Shown: one piece after another, positions 19,989-29,192 of the stretch | Layout of the letters: each line of letters begins with the position of its first letter | How positions within the stretch are numbered: the stretch's first letter is position 1 | NCBI RefSeq assembly: GCF_026651855.1 | Contig: NZ_CP093280.1 | Span: 2,520,001-2,584,000 of the forward strand | Length of the DNA stretch: 64,000 bases | Direction: 5' to 3' | Source: Pseudomonas silvicola | Lineage (GTDB): Bacteria; Pseudomonadota; Gammaproteobacteria; Pseudomonadales; Pseudomonadaceae | Program-made: the position numbers and the translations under genes | The notes under the pieces: model-generated | Told to the model about the DNA's origin: nothing | The model's database searches: none | Seen by the model: only the letters and a program-made list of their open reading frames with translations

Positions 19989-22556
19989 TTAGATCCGTGT
20001 CTTAAGTGTATAGAGTAATTCAATTGCTTGACGTGGCGTCAGGCCATCAACGTCGGTCTTGCTGAGTTGTTCCAGCACCGGGTGCGGCAAGCTGGCGAAC
20101 AGATCGCTCTGGTGCGGTACCTGGGGTTGGCCCGGGGCGCTGGCGAGAGGTTCGTGTGGCAGGCTCGCTGTTTCCAGGCGGCCCAGGTGTTCTTTGGCGC
20201 GGGCGATGACCGCGTTCGGCACGCCAGCCAGCTGCGCCACGGCCAGGCCATAGCTCTGGCTGGCAGGCCCTGGCAGCACGTGGTGCAGGAACACGATACG
20301 TTCCTTGTGTTCGGTGGCGCTCAAGTGCACGTTGGCGACCAGTGGTTCGCTTTCCGGCAGTACCGTCAATTCGAAATAGTGGGTGGCAAACAGCGTGTAG
20401 GCGCGCAGTTGCGCCAGGCGCTCGGCCGCGGCCCAGGCCAGCGACAGGCCGTCGAAGGTGCTGGTGCCACGTCCCACTTCATCCATCAGCACCAGGCTCT
20501 TGTCCGTGGCGTTGTGCAGGATGTTGGCAGTTTCGCTCATTTCCACCATGAAGGTCGAGCGCCCGCCGGCCAGGTCGTCGCTGGAGCCGATCCGGGTAAA
20601 GATGCGGTCCACCGGTGACAGCTCGCAACTGGCGGCCGGCACGAAGCTGCCGATATGGGCCATCAGCACGATCAGCGCGGTCTGGCGCATGTAGGTGGAT
20701 TTACCGCCCATGTTCGGGCCGGTGATCACCAGCATGCGCGTGTTGTTGTCCAGGTCCAGGTCGTTGGCGACAAATGGTGTGGTCAGTACCTGCTCGACCA
20801 CCGGGTGGCGACCCTGGTTGATGCGCATGCAGGGTTCGTCGACGAACACCGGGCAATTGAGGTCCAGGGTGAGTGCGCGCTCGGCCAGGTTGCTCAGCAC
20901 GTCCAACTCGGCCAGCGCCGCGGCGGTGTCCTGCAGGGGCGGCAGGTGGCTGATCAGGTTTTCCAGCAGCGCGTCATACAGCATCTTTTCCCGGGCCAGG
21001 GCGCGGCTCTTCGCCGACAGGGCCTTGTCTTCGAACGCCTTGAGTTCCGGGGTGATGAAGCGCTCGGCACCCTTGAGGGTCTGGCGACGGATGTAGTCGG
21101 CGGGCGCCTGCTCGGCCTGCTTGCTCGGCAGTTCGATGAAATAGCCGTGCACGCGGTTGTAGCCCACCTTCAGGTTGGCCAGGCCGGTGCGCGCCTTCTC
21201 CCGTGCTTCCAGGTCGATCAGGAACTGGCCGGCGTTCTCGCTCAGGGCCAGCAACTCGTCCAGCTCGCTGTCATAGCCGGTCTTGAGCACGCCGCCGTCG
21301 CGGATAACCGCTGGCGGGTTGTCGATGATGGCCTTGCTCAGCAGGTCGGCCAGTTCCGGGTAGGTGCCGGCGATGGTGGCCAGCAACGCCAGGTGCGGCG
21401 CTTCCAGGTCGGACATGGCCACTTGCAGGTCCGGCAGTGCCGCCAGGGCGTCGCGCAGGCGCGCCAGGTCGCGTGGGCGGGCGTTGCGCAGGCCGATACG
21501 GGCGAGGATGCGCTCGATGTCGCCGATTTCCTTGAGCTGCGGCTGCAAGCTTTCGAAGCGGTAGCCTTCCAGCAGGCAGCGAATCGAGCTCTGGCGTGCC
21601 TGCAGGACCTTCAGGTCTCGCAGCGGGCGGTTCAGCCAGCGGGTCAGCAGGCGGCTGCCCATGGCGGTCTGGCAGCGGTCGATCACCGATTGCAGGGTGT
21701 TGTCCCGGCCGCCGGCCAGGTTCACGTCCAGTTCCAGGTTGCGGCGGCTGGCGCCGTCCAGCACCACGGTGTCATCCAGGCGCTCATGGCGCAGGCTGCG
21801 CAGGTGGGGCAGGGCGGTGCGCTGGGTTTCCTTGGCGTAGCCCAACAGGCATCCGGCGGCACCGATGGCCAGGGTCAGGTTCTCGCAGCCAAAACCCTTG
21901 AGGTCCTGGGTCGAGAACTGCTGGCACAGGCTCTTGTGCGCGCTGTCGCGCTCGAAGTCCCAGGGGGCACGACGGCGCGAGCCGCGGCGCTTCTCGGCTG
22001 GCAGGCCCTGAGGCCAGTCATCGGGGATCAGCAGCTCCACCGGGTTGATGCGCTCCAGCTCCGCCAGCAGGTTCTCCCAGCCCTTGATCTCCAGCACGCT
22101 GAAGTTGCCGCTGGTGATGTCCAGTACCGCCAGGCCGAACAGGCGCTCATCACCCAGTACCGCGGCGATCAGGTTGTCGCGGCGCTCGTCCAGCAGCGCC
22201 TCGTCGCTCACCGTGCCTGGGGTGATGATGCGCACCACCTGGCGTTCCACCGGGCCCTTGCTGGTGGCCGGGTCGCCGACCTGTTCGCAGATCACCACCG
22301 ACTCGCCCAGCTTCACCAGCTTGGCCAGGTAGCCCTCGGCGGCGTGGTAGGGAATACCGCACATGGGAATCGACTGCCCCGCCGACTGGCCGCGAGCGGT
22401 CAGGGTGATATCCAGCAACTTGGCCGCTTTCTTCGCGTCTTCGTAGAAGATCTCGTAGAAATCGCCCATGCGGTAGAACATCAACTGATCTGGGTGCTGG
22501 TTCTTCAGCTTCCAGTACTGCTGCATCATGGGGGTGTGGCTGGAAAGATCACTCAT
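19989..22556 (-). CDS. mutS: DNA mismatch repair ATPase MutS
   Basis: Recognises mismatches and small loops and recruits MutL. 855 residues. The N-terminal mismatch-binding Phe-x-Glu is in MGDFYEIF; Walker A is [13 protein letters not shown] and the Walker B/signature region [12 protein letters not shown]. The C-terminal helix-turn-helix dimerisation part is present. It is divergent from the tailocin-type repressor, 156 bp apart. In Pseudomonas the mutS-cinA/pncC interval is a common site for R- and F-type tailocin clusters. Confidence 0.97.
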   Translation of the reverse strand: MSDLSSHTPMMQQYWKLKNQHPDQLMFYRMGDFYEIFYEDAKKAAKLLDITLTARGQSAGQSIPMCGIPYHAAEGYLAKLVKLGESVVICEQVGDPATSKGPVERQVVRIITPGTVSDEALLDERRDNLIAAVLGDERLFGLAVLDITSGNFSVLEIKGWENLLAELERINPVELLIPDDWPQGLPAEKRRGSRRRAPWDFERDSAHKSLCQQFSTQDLKGFGCENLTLAIGAAGCLLGYAKETQRTALPHLRSLRHERLDDTVVLDGASRRNLELDVNLAGGRDNTLQSVIDRCQTAMGSRLLTRWLNRPLRDLKVLQARQSSIRCLLEGYRFESLQPQLKEIGDIERILARIGLRNARPRDLARLRDALAALPDLQVAMSDLEAPHLALLATIAGTYPELADLLSKAIIDNPPAVIRDGGVLKTGYDSELDELLALSENAGQFLIDLEAREKARTGLANLKVGYNRVHGYFIELPSKQAEQAPADYIRRQTLKGAERFITPELKAFEDKALSAKSRALAREKMLYDALLENLISHLPPLQDTAAALAELDVLSNLAERALTLDLNCPVFVDEPCMRINQGRHPVVEQVLTTPFVANDLDLDNNTRMLVITGPNMGGKSTYMRQTALIVLMAHIGSFVPAASCELSPVDRIFTRIGSSDDLAGGRSTFMVEMSETANILHNATDKSLVLMDEVGRGTSTFDGLSLAWAAAERLAQLRAYTLFATHYFELTVLPESEPLVANVHLSATEHKERIVFLHHVLPGPASQSYGLAVAQLAGVPNAVIARAKEHLGRLETASLPHEPLASAPGQPQVPHQSDLFASLPHPVLEQLSKTDVDGLTPRQAIELLYTLKTRI

Positions 22557-22671
22557 GCAGAAACTTGGCTCGCGGTGGCGGGTGTGTCAAAAGGCAAGCG
22601 GCGAATACTACAGGGATTTTTTCGGCGGTGCCGCCCCCGAATGGGCTGAAACGGCCTTATAGATAAGAAAA

Positions 22672-22685
22672 ATGCACTGAAGCAT
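22672..22685. promoter_or_regulatory. palindromic operator upstream of the S24 repressor
   Basis: ATGC-ACTGAA-GCAT. The same ATGC-N6-GCAT form occurs twice before the holin gene (23520 and 23543). A near match, ATGC-AAACAC-GCAA, is at 22722-22735. Shared motif and location suggest sites for the repressor encoded here. Confidence 0.6.
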
Positions 22686-22712
22686 TTGCAAAGCGCGATG
22701 TTGCCGAGCAAT

Positions 22713-23435
22713 ATGCACGCCATGCAAACACGCAACGTAGCCCACGTCCTCAAAGAACTGCTCGCGCGCGACGGCCTCTCCGCCACGGAGTTGCACCGCC
22801 GCACTGGCGTGCCCCAGTCGACCCTGTCGCGCATTCTGAGCGGCAAGATCGTCGACCCCGCCGACAAGCACATCGCCAAGCTGGCCGAGTATTTTCGGGT
22901 CAGTACTGACCAATTGCGCGGGCGCGCGAGCCTGCCAGCAGGTGGTCATGCCGAACTGCGTGACATCAGCCTGTGGGACGACGACACGCCGGTGGAGGAT
23001 GATGAGGTCTCCATTCCTTTCCTGCGTGAGGTTGAACTGGCTGCCGGTTCCGGGCGTTTTGTCATCGAAGAAAGCGAGCGCGCCAGTCTACGGTTCGGCA
23101 AGCGAAGCCTGCGCCACAATGGTGTGCAGTTCGACCAGGCCAAGTGCGTGACCGTGCGCGGCAACAGCATGCTGCCGGTACTGCGCGATGGCGCCACCGT
23201 GGGCGTGAATGCCGGCAAGCGGGGGATTGGCGACATTGTCGACGGCGACCTGTATGCGATCAATCACAACGGTCAACTGCGGGTGAAGCAATTGTACCGA
23301 CTGCCCACTGGCATACGGCTGCGCAGCTTCAACCGGGACGAACACCCGGACGAGGACTATACCTTCGCGCAGATGCAGGATGAGCAGATTGCCATTTTGG
23401 GGCATGTGTTCTGGTGGGGGATGTATGCGCGGTGA
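22713..23435 (+). CDS. CI/PrtR-like S24-family repressor (tailocin remnant)
   Basis: About 240 residues. An N-terminal helix-turn-helix (ATELHRRTGVPQSTLSRILSG) is followed by a LexA/CI-like S24 domain with the self-cleavage Ser in VRGNSMLPVLRDG and the Lys in LRVKQLYRL. Such proteins hold pyocin/tailocin genes off until RecA-driven cleavage after DNA damage. The start is uncertain: ATG at 22686, 22713 and 22722 are all in frame; 22713 has GAG at usable spacing. recA lies 1.2 kb downstream. The structural tailocin genes normally controlled by this protein are absent. Confidence 0.88.
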   Translation: MHAMQTRNVAHVLKELLARDGLSATELHRRTGVPQSTLSRILSGKIVDPADKHIAKLAEYFRVSTDQLRGRASLPAGGHAELRDISLWDDDTPVEDDEVSIPFLREVELAAGSGRFVIEESERASLRFGKRSLRHNGVQFDQAKCVTVRGNSMLPVLRDGATVGVNAGKRGIGDIVDGDLYAINHNGQLRVKQLYRLPTGIRLRSFNRDEHPDEDYTFAQMQDEQIAILGHVFWWGMYAR

Positions 23436-23519
23436 TGAGTGGGGGCTGAGCGCATGGCCGGATATTTCTGGGCCCTGAAGATACCAAGCCTTGCAGTTGC
23501 TACTCCATCCATCAAATAC

Positions 23520-23533
23520 ATGCAAAAACGCAT
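23520..23533. promoter_or_regulatory. palindromic operator 1 before the holin gene
   Basis: ATGC-AAAAAC-GCAT, the same form as the site before the repressor. It overlaps or adjoins the likely -35 region (TTGTAA, 23533-23538). Confidence 0.6.
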
Positions 23534-23542
23534 TGTAAAAAT

Positions 23543-23556
23543 ATGCATCAGTGCAT
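23543..23556. promoter_or_regulatory. palindromic operator 2 before the holin gene
   Basis: ATGC-ATCAGT-GCAT, 23 bp (about two helical turns) from operator 1. It overlaps a -10-like CATAAT (23554-23559), so a bound repressor would block the promoter. Confidence 0.6.
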
Positions 23557-23594
23557 AATCTCTCTTCTGACGGTCTAGCCAGGAGGGACAAGAC

Positions 23595-23948
23595 ATGCAA
23601 CTGAACCAGGCTTTTCTTCAGGAAGTCCCTGTGTGGTTGGTGCTGATGCTAGCGCTGCTCGGCGGGGTGACAGGTGAAATGTGGCGCGCGGACAAGGAAG
23701 GTGCGCAGGGCTGGCACCTGCTGCGCCGTGTGCTGATGCGTTCGGGAGCATGCATGGCCTGCGGTCTCGCCGGCACCATGCTGCTCTACGGCGCCGGGCT
23801 TTCGCTGTGGTCGGCCAGCGCGCTGGGTTGCATGACCGCCATGGCGGGTGCGGACCTGGCCGTGGGGATCTACGAACGCTGGTTGGTCAAGCGCCTGGGC
23901 CTGGCGAGCGGCACACGCCGCAAGCGCCTGCCCGAGCGTGGCGACTGA
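23595..23948 (+). CDS. pyocin/tailocin-type holin
   Basis: 117 residues with three hydrophobic segments (about 11-29, 53-70 and 72-90) and a basic C-terminus (RRKRLPERGD). It resembles the holins of Pseudomonas tailocin clusters, with the GEMWRADK and LLRRVLMRSGACMACGL stretches. A strong AGGAGGG lies 7 nt before the ATG. It stands alone: no endolysin, spanin or tail genes follow, and pncC comes next. Its promoter carries two copies of the putative repressor operator, so SOS-type induction is likely. Confidence 0.82.
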   Translation: MQLNQAFLQEVPVWLVLMLALLGGVTGEMWRADKEGAQGWHLLRRVLMRSGACMACGLAGTMLLYGAGLSLWSASALGCMTAMAGADLAVGIYERWLVKRLGLASGTRRKRLPERGD

Positions 23949-24018
23949 GGGTGTCGGGCGTGAGGGCAGTGGTGTACGGTAACGGCATATCCTCCCCCTG
24001 TCGCCATGGAGCACCCCG

Positions 24019-24519
24019 ATGGACCCGATCACTCAACTGTCGCAATCGCTGGGTGAAGGCCTCAAGGGCCTGCACCAGCAGGTCACCACCGCCGAGTCCT
24101 GCACCGGCGGCGGTATTGGTGAGGCGATCACCCGCATCGCGGGCAGCTCCGCCTGGTTCGAAGCCGGTTACATCACCTATTCCAACGCGCAGAAAACCGC
24201 GCAGCTGGGCGTGGCGCCGGAACTGTTCGCCCGTGTCGGCGCGGTGAGCCGCGAGGTGGTCGAGGCCATGGCGCTGGGCGCGGCCGAGCGCAGTGGGGCG
24301 CGTTTCGCAGTGGCCGTCAGTGGCATCGCCGGGCCTGAGGGCGGCACGCCCGGCAAACCGGTGGGCACCGTGTGGCTGGCCTGGGCCGACGGCGGCCAGG
24401 TGGTTTCCCAGCGCCAGCAGTTCGCCGGGGACCGTGACGAGGTCCGCCGACAAACGGTAAAGGCCGCGCTAGAGGGGCTGATACGTCTTGTAGCAGGAGA
24501 AATCTCAACACAGGGGTAG
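24019..24519 (+). CDS. pncC: nicotinamide-nucleotide amidase (CinA C-terminal family)
   Basis: Deamidates NMN to nicotinate mononucleotide in pyridine-nucleotide recycling. 166 residues, a stand-alone CinA C-terminal domain. Signature TAESCTGGGIGEAITRIAGSS carries the catalytic Ser/Thr region, and AVSGIAGPEGGTPGKPVGTV is the second conserved block. It precedes recA by 86 bp, the classic cinA-recA-recX arrangement. Confidence 0.94.
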   Translation: MDPITQLSQSLGEGLKGLHQQVTTAESCTGGGIGEAITRIAGSSAWFEAGYITYSNAQKTAQLGVAPELFARVGAVSREVVEAMALGAAERSGARFAVAVSGIAGPEGGTPGKPVGTVWLAWADGGQVVSQRQQFAGDRDEVRRQTVKAALEGLIRLVAGEISTQG

Positions 24520-24546
24520 GCGTGCAACGTTCCCTGTGGAATAATA

Positions 24547-24562
24547 CTGGCTACTTATACAG
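24547..24562 (+). promoter_or_regulatory. LexA (SOS) box of recA
   Basis: CTG-GCTACTTATA-CAG fits the CTG-N10-CAG LexA consensus with an AT-rich core. It lies 43 bp before the recA ATG. Confidence 0.8.
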
Positions 24563-24605
24563 TTATTCGGCCATCAGGCCTAATTGATTTCTAGAGAGGA
24601 CTTTA

Positions 24606-25670
24606 ATGGACGACAACAAGAAGAAAGCCTTGGCTGCGGCCTTGGGTCAGATCGAACGTCAATTCGGCAAGGGTGCCGTGATGCGTATGGGTGACCACGA
24701 CCGCCAGGCTATTCCTGCTATCTCCACCGGCTCCCTGGGCCTGGACATCGCGTTGGGCATCGGCGGTCTGCCGAAAGGCCGTATCGTCGAGATTTACGGC
24801 CCGGAATCGTCGGGTAAGACGACCCTGACCCTGTCGGTGATCGCCCAGGCCCAGAAGATGGGCGCCACCTGTGCGTTCGTCGACGCCGAGCACGCCCTGG
24901 ACCCTGAGTACGCCGGCAAGCTGGGCGTGAACGTCGACGACTTGCTGGTCTCCCAGCCGGACACTGGCGAACAGGCCCTGGAAATCACCGACATGCTGGT
25001 GCGTTCCAACGCCGTCGACGTGATCATCGTCGACTCCGTGGCGGCTCTGGTACCGAAGGCCGAGATCGAAGGCGAAATGGGTGACATGCACGTGGGCCTG
25101 CAGGCTCGCCTGATGTCCCAGGCGCTGCGCAAGATCACCGGTAACATCAAGAACGCCAACTGCCTGGTCATCTTCATCAACCAGATCCGCATGAAGATCG
25201 GCGTCATGTTCGGCAGCCCGGAAACCACCACGGGTGGTAACGCGCTGAAGTTCTACGCTTCGGTCCGTCTGGACATCCGCCGTACCGGCGCGGTGAAGGA
25301 CGGCGACGAAGTGGTCGGCAGCGAAACTCGCGTCAAGATCGTCAAGAACAAGGTGGCGCCACCTTTCCGTCAGGCTGAATTCCAGATCCTCTACGGCAAG
25401 GGTATCTACCTCAACGGCGAGATCATCGACCTGGGGGTTGCCCACGGTCTGTTGGAGAAAGCCGGTGCCTGGTACAGCTACCAAGGCAGCAAGATCGGTC
25501 AGGGCAAGGCCAACTCGGCCAAGTTCCTGGCGGACAACCCGGAAATCGGTGCGGCGCTCGAGAAGCAGATCCGTGACAAGCTGCTGACTGGCGGTGTCGA
25601 TGCCAAGAAAGCCGCTGTCGTTGAAGCCGATGCCGAAGACGAAGTGGTAGACGCAGACGTCGACTTCTAA
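24606..25670 (+). CDS. recA: recombinase RecA
   Basis: Forms ATP-dependent filaments on single-stranded DNA, catalyses strand exchange and stimulates self-cleavage of LexA and S24 repressors. 354 residues. Walker A is GPESSGKTT (about residues 65-73); the L2-region [30 protein letters not shown] is conserved, and the C-terminus is acidic. It is controlled by the LexA box at 24547. The S24 repressor upstream is a probable RecA cleavage client. Confidence 0.98.
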   Translation: MDDNKKKALAAALGQIERQFGKGAVMRMGDHDRQAIPAISTGSLGLDIALGIGGLPKGRIVEIYGPESSGKTTLTLSVIAQAQKMGATCAFVDAEHALDPEYAGKLGVNVDDLLVSQPDTGEQALEITDMLVRSNAVDVIIVDSVAALVPKAEIEGEMGDMHVGLQARLMSQALRKITGNIKNANCLVIFINQIRMKIGVMFGSPETTTGGNALKFYASVRLDIRRTGAVKDGDEVVGSETRVKIVKNKVAPPFRQAEFQILYGKGIYLNGEIIDLGVAHGLLEKAGAWYSYQGSKIGQGKANSAKFLADNPEIGAALEKQIRDKLLTGGVDAKKAAVVEADAEDEVVDADVDF

Positions 25671-25677
25671 GTACGTC

Positions 25678-26145
25678 ATGTCCGTCATACTGGATACACC
25701 CGTCGCTGTGCGACGGAGCGCCATGGACCTGCTCGCGCGACGCGAGCACGGTCGGGTCGAGCTGACGCGCAAGCTGCGTCAGCGCGGCGCCACCCCTGAA
25801 ATGATCGACCAGGAACTCGACCGTCTGACGGAAGAAGGCCTGCTGTCCGAATCCCGCTACCTCGAAAGCTTCATCAATTACCGTGCCCGCTCCGGGTATG
25901 GCCCTGTGCGCATCCGCGAAGAGCTGGGCCAACGTGGCCTGCAACGCGCGGACATCGAGCAGGCATTGCGTGAAAGCGCTTTCGACTGGCCTGCGCAGTT
26001 GGCGGACGTCTGGCGGCGCAAGTTTGCCGGCCAATTGCCAACCGACCCACGCAGCCGTGCCCAGCAGACTCGCTTCCTGAGTTACAGAGGCTATCCACTG
26101 GACATGATCGGCCGCCTGCTGAGTGGCCGAAGCTTCGACGACTGA
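25678..26145 (+). CDS. recX: recombination regulator RecX
   Basis: Binds RecA filaments and limits their activity. 155 residues, made of three-helix repeats; [20 protein letters not shown] and IREELGQRG are the family stretches. It starts 7 bp after the recA stop, so it is cotranscribed. Its stop abuts the convergent LOG-family gene end. Confidence 0.94.
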   Translation: MSVILDTPVAVRRSAMDLLARREHGRVELTRKLRQRGATPEMIDQELDRLTEEGLLSESRYLESFINYRARSGYGPVRIREELGQRGLQRADIEQALRESAFDWPAQLADVWRRKFAGQLPTDPRSRAQQTRFLSYRGYPLDMIGRLLSGRSFDD

Positions 26146-27279
26146 TCAGGTCGCCTTCATGGGTTCCCGGGGGCGTGTGCTGGCATTGGCCAACACACCG
26201 GTCGCGGGGGCTGCGGCCCAGTTTTCAGGCTGGTTCAGGTAGTCAACCAATTCACGCAAACGGCCGTTGTCCCGCCCATTGAAGGTAAAGGCCAGGCGAG
26301 TGAGGTGGCTGAACTGCGGCTCCTCATGAGTTTCGCCGTCGTACGCATGCTGGTGAAAGGTGTCGCTCAGGCACAAGTCTGCGAATTGCTGCCGTACCCC
26401 GATCAGCGCGTCTTCGCTCAGCGCATGTTTCAGCCGCACCACGAACAGGTTCTTGAGCCAGCGGCTGGAATGGAAGTTGGCGTAGAACCGGTTGATCTCG
26501 TCCACGGCTTCTTCAGCGCTGTATACCAGGCGCATCAGTTTCAGGTCCGTGGGCAGGATGTAGTGGTTGTCGCGCAATTGTTTGCCGATGAAGTCCAGGC
26601 AGTCCTGCCAGAAACGGCCGCCGGGTGCGTCCAGCAGCACCACTGGCACCAGCGGGCTCTTGCCGGTTTGAATCAGGGTCAGCACTTCCAATGCCTCGTC
26701 CAGGGTGCCGAAGCCGCCCGGGCAGAGCACCAACGCGTCGGCCTCCTTGACGAAAAACAGTTTGCGAATGAAGAAGAAGTGGAAGGGCAGCAACTGGTCG
26801 CTGCCCTCCATGGTGGCGTTGGCGTGCTGCTCGAAGGGCAGGGTGATATTGAAGCCCAGGCTATGAGCCAGGCCTGCGCCCTCGTGGGCGGCCGCCATGA
26901 TGCCGCCACCCGCACCGGTGATCACCATGAGGTCCGAGCGTGACAGGGCGGCGCCCAGTTCGCGGGCCAGCGCATACAACGGGTGTTCCAGTGGCGTTCG
27001 CGCTGAACCGAACACGGTTACCTTGCGCCGGCCCTTGAATTGTTCCAGCACGCGAAAGGCGTGTTCCAGTTCGCGCAGTGCCTGCAGGGTGATCTTGGCA
27101 TTCCAGCGGTTGCGGTCGTCCTGGGCCATGCGCAGTACGGTCAGCATCATGTCACGGTAGAGCGCCAGGTTGGGGCTGTTGGGGGCGATGAGGCTCAGTT
27201 GGGTTTCGACTTGCCGGGTAAGGTCCAGGCCATTGCTGCTGAAGTGGGTGGACAGGAAGTCATTGGGTTCGTAAGGCAT
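26146..27279 (-). CDS. LOG-family (TIGR00730) nucleotide-processing protein
   Basis: 377 residues with a central LOG/lysine-decarboxylase-like domain. Motifs: GSARTP, TGAGGGIMAAAHEGA and the signature PGGFGTLDE, which in LOG enzymes binds and cleaves nucleoside 5'-monophosphates (phosphoribohydrolase). Extra N- and C-terminal parts make it longer than the plant-type LOG protein, so cytokinin activation is not implied. It is convergent with recX with no gap. Confidence 0.85.
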   Translation of the reverse strand: MPYEPNDFLSTHFSSNGLDLTRQVETQLSLIAPNSPNLALYRDMMLTVLRMAQDDRNRWNAKITLQALRELEHAFRVLEQFKGRRKVTVFGSARTPLEHPLYALARELGAALSRSDLMVITGAGGGIMAAAHEGAGLAHSLGFNITLPFEQHANATMEGSDQLLPFHFFFIRKLFFVKEADALVLCPGGFGTLDEALEVLTLIQTGKSPLVPVVLLDAPGGRFWQDCLDFIGKQLRDNHYILPTDLKLMRLVYSAEEAVDEINRFYANFHSSRWLKNLFVVRLKHALSEDALIGVRQQFADLCLSDTFHQHAYDGETHEEPQFSHLTRLAFTFNGRDNGRLRELVDYLNQPENWAAAPATGVLANASTRPREPMKAT

Positions 27280-27682
27280 TCAAACGTCTCCTTCTGCATA
27301 TGAGCCTTTGGCCGGTACCGAGCGAAATCGGTTGGCCGCGACACTGCTTGTGTCGCTGGCTGTCCAGGCTAATGGCCGGACATTGCAGTAAGCCCGCGAG
27401 GGGCGGTCGAGGCAGTGGTCTTTGAGCGTAACGCCGGCTGGGGTGGCCTCTTCGAGCCCAGCGGCGCAGGGGTATGGGTGTAACTCTAGACCCTGCCGGT
27501 GGTGTGTGCGTTGGCTCGATCATGGGCCCACGGACTCGCGACGGGCAAGTAATGGGTTGATGAAAAATATTGCACACAAACCGTTCGTCTGAATGGATCC
27601 ATCGTTGCGCAAGGTCTGATTTACTGATGAGACAGGGATGGCGAAATAATGTCGCCCAGAGGCGGGGCGCAGGGAGGCAGGG
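27280..27682. other. 403-bp region without a recognised gene
   Basis: Upstream region of the divergent LOG and small RHH-like genes. Reading frames here are short or are antisense continuations. The AT-rich TGATGAAAAATATTGCACACAAA stretch near 27560 may hold a promoter for the downstream gene. No RNA gene or repeat was recognised. Confidence 0.5.
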
Positions 27683-27877
27683 ATGAAGCGAATCAGCCTG
27701 GAACTGGACAACGAACTGCTGGGCTTGTTGAGCCGTTCGGCCCAAGCCAATCATGTGACGCTGGAGGAAGAATGCCTGCGCCGCCTTGAAGGCGCTCAGC
27801 GCCGCTCCAGCTACATGCAGGCGCTGGTGGCCGAATTGCGCGCCGATGATGCACAGCGGCGCGAACGAACCGGGTGA
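27683..27877 (+). CDS. small ribbon-helix-helix-like protein
   Basis: 64 residues: a short N-terminal strand (MKRISLELDNEL), then two helices, fitting an Arc/MetJ-type RHH DNA-binding fold. GGAGGCAGGG precedes the ATG at good spacing. No toxin partner is adjacent: the next gene is on the other strand, so an antitoxin role is not supported. Target unknown. Confidence 0.7.
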   Translation: MKRISLELDNELLGLLSRSAQANHVTLEEECLRRLEGAQRRSSYMQALVAELRADDAQRRERTG

Positions 27878-28306
27878 TTACTTCTTCTTGGCGGCCTTGC
27901 CGTTCAGCAGGGCACAGTGCTCCGCGGTATAGCGCTGGGTGGTGACTGCCAGGTTGGTATGGTTCTCAGTGAACTCATAGCGCATCGCCGCGCCTTTGTT
28001 CATCAGGTCGCGGTAGCCTTTGTTGCTGCACACGCTGCGGCCAAGCTGCACACGCACGGCCTCGGGGTTGGCGCGCATTTTCTCGGCTTCACCCTGCTGC
28101 ACGCTGAGGTGGTCGACCAGCTCGCTGCCTTCCACGGTGTAGCCCTGGTCAAGAATGTTCTCGTTGACCTCACGCGGCGTGCCCAGGTTGCTCTGTTCGG
28201 CAACCTGCTGAAGCAGTTTGCCCAGCTCGAACTCTTGCAGCGATGCGGCCTGAGCTGCTACCGGCAGGGCCAGCACGAGGGTGAGGGGGGCGATAAAGCG
28301 CAGCAT
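27878..28306 (-). CDS. small secreted protein, PA3611-like
   Basis: 142 residues with a clear signal peptide (MLRFIAPLTLVLALPVAAQAA), so periplasmic or secreted. Two Cys (SVCSNKG and EHCALL) could form a disulfide, and the tail is Lys-rich. Position and sequence feel resemble the P. aeruginosa PA3611 family, which was named for quorum-sensing control; this assignment is from memory. The open frame extends to 28924, but the ATG at 28306 is preceded by AGGAGAG and followed by the signal peptide. Function unknown. Confidence 0.75.
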   Translation of the reverse strand: MLRFIAPLTLVLALPVAAQAASLQEFELGKLLQQVAEQSNLGTPREVNENILDQGYTVEGSELVDHLSVQQGEAEKMRANPEAVRVQLGRSVCSNKGYRDLMNKGAAMRYEFTENHTNLAVTTQRYTAEHCALLNGKAAKKK

Positions 28307-28478
28307 GAAACTCTCCTGATTCGGTGACTGGCTGTTGGACCAGCGACCGGCCCGTGCGTTCATAAAGCCGCTGATTATAGGGGTAAAGCTGCCGGTTCGG
28401 CAGTGCAAGCTCTGATAAACTCTTGGTCTTTCAGGCTGGCGGCCATGCCGGTCATGCCCATGCGAGCCCCTTGTCACC

Positions 28479-29192
28479 ATGCCCCATGCTGTTTCCCGCC
28501 TGCGTTCCGCGCGCCTGGCCCAGTGCCTCAAACCCTTTGTCTCACGTGGTTCCCGGGCGCCAAGATGCCCAGGTTGCCGGGTCATTTTCGAGTATTGCCT
28601 GTGCCGGTACCGCCCCACCGTGGCGGCGCGGTCAGGCGTGTGCCTGGTGATGCATGACGTCGAGCCGCTGAAACCGTCCAATACCGGCTGGCTGATCGCC
28701 GATGTGCTGGCCGACACCCACGCTTTCGCCTGGTCGCGCACCACGGTGGACGAGCAACTGCTGGCATTGCTGGATGACCCGCGGTGGCAGCCGTACATTG
28801 TTTTCCCGGGCGAGTTCGTGGCGCCCGAGCGGGTGGTGACCGAGGTCAGCCATGACGAGGGCAAACGGCCGCTGTTCATCCTGCTGGACGCCACCTGGAC
28901 CGAAGCCCGCAAGATGTTTCGCAAAAGCCCGTACCTGGAGCGCTTTCCGGTATTGAGCCTGGCCAGCGACCAGCTCTCGCGCTACAAGCTGCGACGGTCC
29001 AAGCGTGACGACCACTTCTGCACCGCTGAGGTGGCCGCGCTGTGCCTGGAGCTGGCCGGTGACCAGCAGGCATCCGCGGTGCTCGATACCTGGCTGGACG
29101 TTTTCACAGGTCACTACCTGGCGGCGAAGTTTCAGTTGCCTCTCAGCGGGCTGGATGAAGTCCATGCCCGGCTTGAGGCCTTGGCGCCCTAA
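28479..29192 (+). CDS. tapT: DTW-domain tRNA-uridine aminocarboxypropyltransferase
   Basis: Transfers the 3-amino-3-carboxypropyl group of SAM to a tRNA uridine (acp3U47 in E. coli TapT/YfiP). 237 residues. Zinc-type Cys cluster CPGCRVIFEYCLC (about residues 30-42), the D-x-T-W motif as DATW, and SRYKLRRSKRDDHFCTAE. The N-terminal 28 residues are basic and less conserved, so the exact start is uncertain. The 3' end overlaps the convergent DMT gene by 4 bp. Confidence 0.85.
   Translation: MPHAVSRLRSARLAQCLKPFVSRGSRAPRCPGCRVIFEYCLCRYRPTVAARSGVCLVMHDVEPLKPSNTGWLIADVLADTHAFAWSRTTVDEQLLALLDDPRWQPYIVFPGEFVAPERVVTEVSHDEGKRPLFILLDATWTEARKMFRKSPYLERFPVLSLASDQLSRYKLRRSKRDDHFCTAEVAALCLELAGDQQASAVLDTWLDVFTGHYLAAKFQLPLSGLDEVHARLEALAP

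Noticed and set aside
20655-22649. 664-codon frame opposite mutS
   Set aside because: Low-complexity Gln/Val/Ala-rich shadow of a conserved gene.
27260-27754. 164-codon minus frame upstream of the LOG gene
   Set aside because: No family resemblance and no start signal; it overlaps the small RHH-like gene, which has a good ribosome-binding site.
27683-28306. Toxin-antitoxin pair
   Set aside because: The RHH-like gene and the next gene are convergent, and the latter encodes a secreted protein, not a toxin family.
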